Source: Ypsolopha sequella
Lineage: Eukaryota; Arthropoda; Insecta; Lepidoptera; Ypsolophidae
Assembly: GCA_934047225.1 (NCBI GenBank)
Contig: OW203993.1
Location: 26,364,069 to 26,428,068, forward strand
DNA: 64,000 nt
Direction: 5' to 3'
This document shows positions 56,400-64,000 of this stretch, one piece after another; positions within the stretch are counted from its first letter, which is position 1; every line of letters begins with the position of its first letter. The notes beneath the pieces were generated by a model that did not search any database, was not told the origin of the DNA, and saw nothing but the letters and a program-made list of their open reading frames with translations. Position numbers and translations under genes: made by a program.

Positions 56400-57975
56400 A
56401 ATAATGATAATAATAAAATTCTTTATTGCACTAAAAAATTGTACAGAAGGCGAACTTAATGCTATCTAGCATTGTCTTCCAGTTAACCTTTGGTGCTGTG
56501 GATCGTTATTGGGTAGTGCCGGGAAAGGTATCGTAGAAACAATACTAAATGCCTTAATGACAGAGGCATTACAATATTCATATAAACAAACGGAGCATAA
56601 TATCTACATAGTAAATAATAAACAAATGTACTTACTATAAAATACAAATAATAAAAAACACATACATACATATATACAAATACATATTATGTAAATATAA
56701 TATGCAATTAAGAGAAAGATTCAAAACTCATACAAGGATTGATAAAGTAAATGTGCTATTAATTACTTTGCATATGTAAAATGTGCTGCATGACTCTATT
56801 TTTAAAAACAGCTATTGATGAAGACTCTCGAATGATGAGTGGTAAGCTATTCCAAAGACGTATTGCGTAAATTGTGAATGAATTTGTAAACATGTCAGTT
56901 TTATGTGAGGGGGTGCACAAAGTAAATGGTTCTCTGGGCGATGAAGGCGACCAAGGGAATCACGGGAAACGAAACTTTCTTTCAATTAAGAGGGGGAGAG
57001 GGGATCATTGAGGATGTTCCAAAGCAGCGTTACGTCGATTTCGGATATTAAGCCAGTTAAGATCAGAACGGGATTGCGACACATGGTCGTACTTACGGAA
57101 GCCAAAAATGTACCGTATTAATAAATTAAGGAGACGATCGAGCTTATTTAACAATCCTTCAGTAAGATCAGGGTAACAGACATCAGCATAGTCTAAGACG
57201 GGGAGCAAGAGTGAATTAATCAGCATGATCTTAGCAGAATATGGTAAAAATCTTTGCATTCGTTTAAGAGAGTGTATAGATCCAAAGACCTTTTTGCTAA
57301 GTTCAGAGACATGCAGGTCCCATGACATATTGTTCTGGATATAGAGCCCCAGATTCTTTACAGATTTACAGAACTTAAGAGGTATGCTATTTAAACAGAC
57401 TGGGGGAAGTGAGCTGAGGTCCATTTTGTCTATGAGAGCCCTGCTGCCAACTATCATGACCTGTGTTTTTGATGGGTTTATAAGGAGTCCGAATTGTTCT
57501 GTCCATTTACTTGTGTGGTCTAGGTCAGAAGTCATTTTCTGTATAGCTACTGAAATTAGGTCCTGCGTAAAGGACATATAGAGTTGAAGGTCGTCAGCGT
57601 ACATATGATAACAACTAAAGTTAATGACGGATGTGAGGGTGTTTATAAACACGGAGAATAGAAGAGGGGATAGCACACCACCCTGAAGGACGCCAGCTGT
57701 AACGTCACACCAATCAGAGAAATTATCATCAGAGCGTATACGCTGCTGTCGGCCATAGAGATACGAATGGAACCACTTAGTAGCTGAATCAGAAATATTT
57801 AGAGAACGGAGGATGGCCAGGTGGATATCATAGTCAACACAATTAAAAGCGCTGCTGAAATCAAGAAGAGTAAGGAGGGTGAGTTGCATATCATCCATAG
57901 CTTTACGAAAGTCGTCAGTTATCTTAATGAGAGCAGTACATGTATTGTGGGATGGACGAAATCCATCAAAATGGA
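56400..57975 (-). mobile_element. 5'-truncated non-LTR retrotransposon
   Basis: The 3' UTR carries AATGCTA-GA-TAGCATT (element strand; 56458-56473) and GTGCAATAAAGAATTTT with a (TTA)n-type tail near 56400, the same design as the fragment at 48355-48925. The RT reading frame occupies the rest, and the 5' end is lost near 57975. Confidence 0.8.
57005..57975 (-). pseudogene. reverse transcriptase, 5'-truncated
   Basis: The open frame shows FDGFRPSHNTCTALIKITDD, motif A LLDFSSAFNCVDYD, GVLQGGVLSPLLFSVF, the catalytic HMYADDLQLY, the primer-grip region KSVKNLGLYIQNNMSWD and thumb VLDYADVCYPDL. The frame is intact from truncation to a stop at 57005, though the typical tail after LNIRNRRNAALEH seems shortened by a late frameshift. 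Sequence around motif A (DFSSAFNCVD) separates it from the other RTs in the window. Confidence 0.85.
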
Positions 57976-57994
57976 TGGACGTTGATGAGTACAA

Positions 57995-58200
57995 CCAGTA
58001 ATTAATTAATTTATCCTTTAAATGTAATAATTATTTGTTTCTTTTTTTATATTACTTGGTTGGAAATAAGCAATATAAGCATGAAGGTATTATATTTATG
58101 GTTTTGTCTGTAATCTTTTGTAACTATGATATTTATTTTCAATAAAATATTTTATTACATGGATGTAATTATTGTTGCAAATTTACATATTTACAACTTT
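57995..58200. other. AT-rich spacer
   Basis: No feature was seen apart from an AATAAAAT string near 58140. Confidence 0.4.
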
Positions 58201-58490
58201 CATCGATGAAGATTTAATGAACATTTACACAGATTGAAAATGATACCTTCCCCAAATTGTACATATTGTAATTTTGAAATTCAAACTTTAAACCATATAT
58301 TTTTGATTGCCCTCAATTTAATATACGAAGACTAGTATTAATTGATAATTTATTGAAAATTTATAAAGAAGCCTTGGATGTCCCGCGCTCTATTCAGGAA
58401 CTTCTAAATGTCCCCTCCTGTGGACTGTTCAGAAACGCTGTTAATAAGTTTGAATGGGCGTTACTTGATCTTTTCATTGTTCGTATTTAA
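58200..58490 (+). pseudogene. non-LTR C-terminal zinc-knuckle fragment
   Basis: With one frame change near 58310 the region reads RLKMIPSPNCTYCNFEIQTL, NHIFFDCPQF and LIDNLLKIYKEAL. The C-x-x-C...H...C string preceded by SPNC is typical of the zinc-binding tail after the RT or RNase H of I/R1-type non-LTR elements. A stop follows at about 58490. It is too short for a clade call. Confidence 0.6.
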
Positions 58491-58499
58491 AGAAACGCT

Positions 58500-59156
58500 A
58501 CTTTTAAATTATATTTTTAGCATAGTGTATATTTTTTAATTACCTCAGCAATAATAGCTCCAATACATTCGGCATAATTTTCAATACACATATGGTTACA
58601 CAAAATGTTGACTATTCTGTGGACCTAAAAATCAAACCTTTATTTTTAAAAAATCGGGTACCATGATTCGATAAAAATATTTACTGGCAACACTACATTC
58701 GTTGTCAGTCGCCATTGCGGAGTTACGCTAGATGCGCCCGAGTGTGATTTTCACAAATATTTTTACCTGGTTTTTAATAATTTTGTCAGAGATCAGTCAA
58801 ACTTTCCTGTTCCTGGTATATTTTGGTAAGAACATTATGAGTATAAAAATATATTGCCAAAATGCGTTTTAAGGAGGTTTTTTCTATCGGCCATGCCGCT
58901 ACTTTTCTAACCTCAAAAAGAAGAGTGTGCTATTTATTTCGCATTGAACAGTCCCTTCTGTGGACATCTTTTCCGTGGGCGCTTATGTCCACAGGAAATA
59001 CTAATGTCCACAGAAAATATCACTTACGGTTTTGCAATAAACATGGATTGAGGTGTTATTTTGATTTTCAAAGCTTTTACAAGCGCAGTTAATTTTAATG
59101 TTTAGCTTACGATATGCGGAACAATTTTATGCAATACCTATTTTGTTTCAGATACA
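58500..59156 (+). other. 5' region of the coiled-coil gene
   Basis: A donor-like TTTTG/GTAAGAAC near 58828 and an acceptor TTTGTTTCAG ending near 59151 would define a 5'-UTR intron just before the ATG at 59157. The string CTGTGGAC(A/C) or its complement occurs four times (58617, 58962, 58987, 59008). Confidence 0.35.
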
Positions 59157-59888
59157 ATGGCTCGATCAAGTAGGCCTAGATTAAAACTTAGTGACGAAGA
59201 AAAGAAAAAACGGAGACGTGAGCAGAAGAAATCATACATGCGCCGAGCCCGAGCAAAGTTAGATGCCGCTGCTATAGAAGAAAGACGCAGAAAGGATAGG
59301 GAGAGATATCACCAAAAGAAAGAAGATGGTTTAACTAAGACAATCAAAGATTTTACACCAAGAGAACAGCGACAGATACGGAAAGTCTGGCGTGAAAAGT
59401 CAAAGGTTAGACGTGAGAAAGAAAAATTGAGAAAGCAAACGGAACAAGAGTTTTTGAATGTGAATGCACCACCTTCTACTCCAAGTTCATCTTTTTCGAG
59501 AATTGCCGCAGGAAGGGCAGTGAGTGCACGAAATAGACGTAGATTGAAAGCTAAAAACGAATATTTGTCTAACAGATTAATTTTCTTGGAAAGAAAATTG
59601 GCTAAATACAGGATGCGGCTTTTGAGACTGAAAAGAAAAAAAGAACAAAGTACAGTTAAAAAATATATTGTGAAACAAAAAATAAAGGAATTTTTGCTTG
59701 ATGATGAGAATAGCAAACTCACAGCCGGTAAAAAAGAAACCATCACGCGTCGGCAAGTAAAAAAGCAGAATTGTCTGTTAAACGACACACTGCTTAATCT
59801 CCACAAGATATTTACAAATAAAACTGGTTTGAACATCTCTTATGAGACTTTTCGCCGAAGTTTTCGGAAGAAAGAATGGCGGCCAGGC
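59157..59888 (+). pseudogene. basic coiled-coil protein of transposon type, 3'-truncated
   Basis: The ATG directly follows a 3' splice site. About 244 codons are highly charged: KLSDEEKKKRRREQKKSYMR, RRKDRERYHQKKEDG, a Ser/Pro linker NAPPSTPSSS, RRRLKAKNEYLSNR and a second helix FLERKLAKYRMRLLRLK. Then come a histidine-poor helical part and ETFRRSFRKKEW. The pattern resembles basic N-terminal regions of multi-copy insect proteins linked to DNA transposons; catalytic parts are missing. It is cut at 59889 by a hAT-like terminus, after which the frame is not family sequence. Confidence 0.6.
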
Positions 59889-60060
59889 CAGGGTTGCCAG
59901 ATCTCAGATAACTCAATTCGCCAAAATTTTACTGCAGAGCAGCCTAAATCGCCTAATTATTTTTTTCAGGTCAAGTAGCCTAATTTGCCTAACAAAAATT
60001 GTTATGAGCTTATTAGCCTAAATTTAGCCCAATTAAAGAAGAAACGTGAATAAAGACACC
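59889..60060 (+). mobile_element. hAT-like terminus with GCCTAA array
   Basis: CAGGGTTGCCAGATCTC begins at 59889 inside the coiled-coil gene. Over the next 140 bp the string (A/T)(C/G)GCCTAA or a close variant appears about five times (near 59948, 59977, 59986, 60014, 60025). CAGGG plus a subterminal motif cluster fits a hAT end. The second terminus was not found. Confidence 0.55.
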
Positions 60061-60609
60061 CTAAAGCCAAAAATATTAGCCAACTCGCAAATGCGATATA
60101 ATATACAATAAAAAGTTCAAGGAGAAGTAACAGAAGTTATTCAAAGCCCTTGAAAAATATATACTCAAGATCTTCATGAACACACTAAATAGCAACACGC
60201 AGAATACAAAATAATTTAACCACTTTGAAGAAACAGCAGCAAGATTTCCAATAATTCAACTTGAACAGATGTTTCTGCCAATGCACCACCTTCTTTAGAA
60301 CAAAAGAGTCTCTTCATCCTTCACCACAATTTCATCTTTGAGACCAGGAATCAAATCTCAACAAACCTCAACCCATAGAAACTGGAAATCTGAAAAATAA
60401 CGAAAAAAGAAGATTGTATGGACAGATCTTGTTTACATTTTTTAGAATACTATTTATTGACAGCTCTGAACTCGATACCAAACATTTCTACCACCTTTTG
60501 TCTCTTTTATAACACTTTTATCTACATATTTTCCAAAAAAACTTTATATTGATACAATAACCTGAAAAGACTTGTCAATGTCAGAACTTTGCTTGTTACA
60601 AAATAGACA
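60061..60609. other. 5' flank of the Penelope-like element
   Basis: No coding signal. The region may hold the 5' UTR of the Penelope-like element or the rest of the hAT-like insertion; no boundary is visible. Confidence 0.35.
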
Positions 60610-63365
60610 ATGATAGAAATCCTTAACAAAATCAAGAGCTCCACCAAAAAGTTAGCACAATATCACAATCACGTAAGGTATCTCCAAAAATGTTTGGAAA
60701 TCGGTGCTGCACCAAAAGGTCTGGTCCAAAAAATACCACTTCACACAATGCCTACATTAATCAGAAAGAATATGGAAACTTTTAATTTTATAAATGCCCT
60801 TCACACCACACAAATGCTATGCAACCAATATTTATGCCTGTGTACCCACGAAAAAAATAGCCTTGATAACCTGCTAAAAGTAAGCCTTATTGCTTTTCCG
60901 CACTTATTTTTACAAATTCAAGATATCATACTAAATGCCAACACCCAACTGAGACGAGAAGATGTCAGACTATCGCAAAAACTTCAAAAGCTGAAATTAT
61001 ATTACAAAAACATAAACGTTAATTTACCTATCAGTACATGTCAAATTAATATTCCTAACGGGCTTAACCTGACTCCAACTAATCCAATCCATCCCTTCTG
61101 CATCCCTCCTCCACCAATAATCCACAGCACAGAAAACATTGAAAATGATACCGAAGAAAACATAGTAGTCAATTTATCATCACTGAAACTCACCTCAGCC
61201 GACAAAAAACTGTTGAGCAAAGGCCTTTCATTCTGCCCGACCAAAAAAATTGACCAAATAAAACTGCTTAATGATTTTATCAACTTTGGAAGAAACCTCA
61301 AGTGGAAACACTACTGGAAAACACACACACCCAGCACTTACCAAAACATACATAACTCACTCAAAAAATTCAAGCAGCCCAGCAATAATGAACCCCCACC
61401 ATTACCCTCTTGGCATCCGATCGAAATTTTTATGAAAACTATTCTTACTAAATTGTCGGACCAAAACTATATAAATAATCTTCAGTTAACAAATCAAAAC
61501 CTCACCCAAGAAGAAGAAAAATCTCTCAAAAAATTACGAACTAATGAAGAAATTATCATCCTACCCGCAGATAAGGGCTCCTCAACAATAATTTTAAACA
61601 TGAATGACTATGTTGCAGAAGGCATGCGACAACTGTCGAATCTCGAATTTTACTCACCAACACCAAGCGACCAATGCGATCAGGTCGTTGAAATCATCAA
61701 TGATCTGCTCCAGACCACGGGCGCGAGCGAGGGATTATCAGAAACTGACAAAATTATCATGCTGCCGGGCCATCCAAAAACACCCCAATTCTATATGCTC
61801 CCAAAAATACATAAGACAAACAACCCAGGCCGACCAATTGTGGCATCGCACGATGCACCAACGGAACGAATCTCAGCATTTGTAGATGACATCCTTCAAC
61901 CATTAGTTAAAATCTTCCATCTCACATAAAAGATTCCAACCATTTCCTAGACATCATTCACTCCCTTCAACTGCCTCATCACGAACCACTCCTTCTTGTC
62001 ACCATAGATGCGATTTCATTGTATACAAATATCCCACATGATGCTGGCCTTACCACTTTACGTATTCACTTAAATAACCGCCCTCCACCTCATCAACCAT
62101 CCACAGACTTCATTGTTAAATTAGCAGAAATCATCCTCAAAAACAACTACTTCACCTTCCAAAACAAATACTATCACCAAATCAAAGGAACCGCAATGGG
62201 AACTAGAATGGCCCCCAGTTACGCAAACTTGTTTTTGGCATCCATAGAAAACAGTTTCCTTGAATCCGAACGCCTCAAACCTCTGGTCTGGAAAAGATTT
62301 ATTGATGACATATTCATCATATGGCCACACGGATACGACTCACTGACAGACTTCATCACGAGACTCAACAACCATAGCACATTAAAATTCACTCATATCA
62401 TTTCACCACACCAAATCACATTTCTGGACGCCGACCTCACCCTCAGCAACGAAAACAAAATCATTACATCTGTCCATTTCAAACCAACGAATAAATTACA
62501 ATACTTACACTACAACAGCTGCCATCCCGCTCACATTAAACAATCCATCCCATATGCACTCTCGCTCCGTGGTCGTCGTATATGTAACACCGAAAAAACA
62601 CTCAACTCCTTTCAAAACAAAATTCACACAGGACTACTAAAACGAAATTACCCAGACAACTTCCTACGAAAACACATTTACCACAGACCGAGATACCATA
62701 ACAGCAACACTAAACAGAAAAACTACACAAACCAACTAAAACTTACCACCACATATTTCGATGGTAGTCATAAACTTAAAAGCCTCATCCAAGACAGTCT
62801 CCCCATCCTCAACCAAAACGATGAAACGAAAGACTTGCTACCACAGAACCCACCAATCTGCTACAAACAAAATGCTAACATAAAATCCATCCTAAACAAA
62901 ACAAAAGCTATTCTACAAAACATCAACACCACAAGCACAGACACAACACCATGTCGGCGGCCACGATGCAAAACCTGCTCTATCATCAACACAAACCCAC
63001 TCATAAACACTCACCACACACAAAAACCTCTACATGCACAAAGACACACAACATGCAAGACAAGCAACTGCATCTACCTCTTAGAATGCCGACATTGCCC
63101 GGCTTTCTATGTAGGTGAGACCAAAAACGCACTCCACATATGCATCAACCAACATCGCCACACATGTGACTCTATGAACAACAACACACTACCAATACCA
63201 ACCCACACACGCACTCACAATTCGCCTTTCAACCATTGTTTCACAGTTCGCATCATTAAGTCATTTCACCCGGCACTCACAGATATTCAGCTTCGCACGT
63301 GGGAATCCTCATTCATCTGGTCGCTTGGTGCCCACTTTGGACCAGGCCTTAACAAACAACACTAA
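60610..63365 (+). pseudogene. Penelope RT/GIY-YIG polyprotein, one frameshift
   Basis: The ATG at 60610 begins a frame running to 61929. It shows a helical N-terminus, NIHNSLKKFKQPSNN, IIILPADKGSSTIILN, and QFYMLPKIHKTNNPGRPIVA with ERISAFVDDILQPL. A one-base frame change near 61915 leads into the second frame, read from about 61920 to 63365: VTIDAISLYTNIPHD (motif A), IKGTAMGTRMAPSYANLFLA, the catalytic FIDDIFIIW, ITFLDADLTL, then a C-x5-C-x-x-C string (CRRPRCKTC). It ends in the GIY-YIG domain (CIYLLECRHCPAFYVGETKN, HICINQHRHTCDS). About 880 codons in total. Apart from the frameshift every expected block is present, so inactivation is recent. Telomere attachment is known for some relatives but is not indicated here. 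Confidence 0.9.
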
Positions 63366-63417
63366 AACACAGAAAAAAAAATTGTCTTTTATATTTAATG
63401 TCATATCTATTGTCAAT

Positions 63418-63459
63418 GCAACTGATGCCGAGTCCAAAAGGATTTGAAATATATCTTGC
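63418..63459 (+). ncRNA. hammerhead-ribozyme-like motif
   Basis: The order fits a type I hammerhead: stem I strand GCAA, core CTGATG, stem II AGTCC-AAAA-GGATT, core TGAAA, a minimal stem III (TATA), the cleavage triplet ATC, and stem I strand TTGC. Departures: CCG is inserted where the core normally continues directly with A, and one stem II pair is G-U. Penelope-like elements are known to carry hammerheads with this stem II type. Activity of this copy is doubtful. Confidence 0.45.
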
Positions 63460-63470
63460 CCATATTAATT

Positions 63471-64000
63471 AATGTGTATAATTTACAAAAAAACAACTAT
63501 ATATATCAATATTTATAACCAAAATAAATCAGTTATTTAACTAAGATTATGTTTATTTTGCGAAATCGATCGCTATGAATACTCTAAATATTATTAGTGC
63601 ATTACAAACCAGACAAGATCTTATTTAACTCTTTAAAACTTAGTCAATTCACCTTCACACAATACCTAAACAGACAACAACAACTTCTTTTCCAAAAAAA
63701 TGAACAAAACAAAACAAACAATTTAAAAAATCGCGGCCGGTTTGTACAGTCAAGATCACCTTGAGCTATTAGACTTGTACCTATCTTGAGTATATCCGCT
63801 ATCCCGTTTTGATTTTGAATACCTATAAGTATGTTTGAATGAGTAAGATATATTATTTCTCTATGTTTTCTCATAATCATACGCGTTTGTCTATCTCACT
63901 CCTACAAAATAGTAACGCAAGAAGCATGAAAGAACCGCACAAGTGCATATTTACGTTTCGTTAGGGCTCGTTTACGCCGAGTTAACAACGTGCGACAGTG
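63471..64000. other. intergenic, no gene recognised
   Basis: No coding pattern or repeat boundary was recognised up to the window end. Confidence 0.4.

Larger units (their letters stand above)
60610..63470 (+). mobile_element. Penelope-like retroelement
   Basis: This is an almost full-length coding region with a Penelope-type RT and GIY-YIG endonuclease, followed about 55 bp downstream by a hammerhead-like motif. Penelope elements often carry such ribozymes in their terminal repeats. Pseudo-LTRs were not found here; ends are approximate. Confidence 0.85.

Overview
The window looks like repeat-dense insect DNA, most likely from a moth or butterfly. There is no operon structure or ribosome-binding-site logic. 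Reading frames are broken by GT...AG introns, AATAAA signals follow stop codons, and almost every recognisable protein comes from a eukaryotic transposable element. Short TAGGTACCTAC-type strings and a piece of the very common lepidopteran repeat with agggttctgtaccc (47.5-47.7 kb) point to Lepidoptera; this is an inference. No rRNA, intact tRNA, CRISPR or bacterial gene was seen, and no ordinary housekeeping gene was recognised.

Layout. 0.5-5.4 kb: two 5'-truncated non-LTR retrotransposon copies, one per strand, ending in (TTGTA)n and (GATT)n tails. 5.7-7.5 kb: a dead hAT transposase broken by a 40-bp tandem duplication. 7.7-8.5 kb: the 3' end of an unrecognised minus-strand gene with small, phase-consistent exons, two of them 69-bp tandem copies. 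8.6-14.9 kb: a nearly complete non-LTR retrotransposon (ORF1 plus endonuclease/RT ORF2) whose ORF1 is split by a 1053-bp TA-flanked inverted-repeat element. 15.5-18 kb: a hAT-like terminus and a proline-rich 21-bp minisatellite. 18.5-28.9 kb: a PIF/Harbinger transposon (Myb/SANT-like gene on plus, nuclease on minus) apparently carrying a hAT transposon (20.4-25.0 kb) and a divergent hAT-like transposon (25.87-28.73 kb) with an exact 8-bp target duplication. 29-33.6 kb: a Bel-Pao gag fragment, a non-LTR tail and an internally deleted Bel-Pao element with 467-bp LTRs. 33.9-40 kb: a foldback element, a GQN-type putative DDE transposase fragment, a three-unit exon repeat followed by Mutator-like/YqaJ exonuclease remnants, and a cysteine-rich fragment. 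40-43.6 kb: a decayed Polinton/Maverick-type DNA polymerase B. 44-49.4 kb: RT fragments and a broken THAP/P-element transposase. 50-53.2 kb: two convergent GQN-family fragments. 54.4-58.5 kb: hAT, piggyBac and non-LTR remnants. 59.2-63.5 kb: a basic coiled-coil transposon-type protein cut by a hAT-like terminus, then a nearly intact Penelope-like element with GIY-YIG domain and a hammerhead-like motif just downstream.

The genes do not form one pathway. The locus is a layered record of insertions, and several boundaries can be read exactly because one element interrupts another's reading frame. The most unusual items are the tandem-exon gene at 7.7-8.5 kb, the delimited divergent hAT-like element, the hammerhead-like motif behind the Penelope element, and the repeated 3'-UTR hairpins of the non-LTR families.
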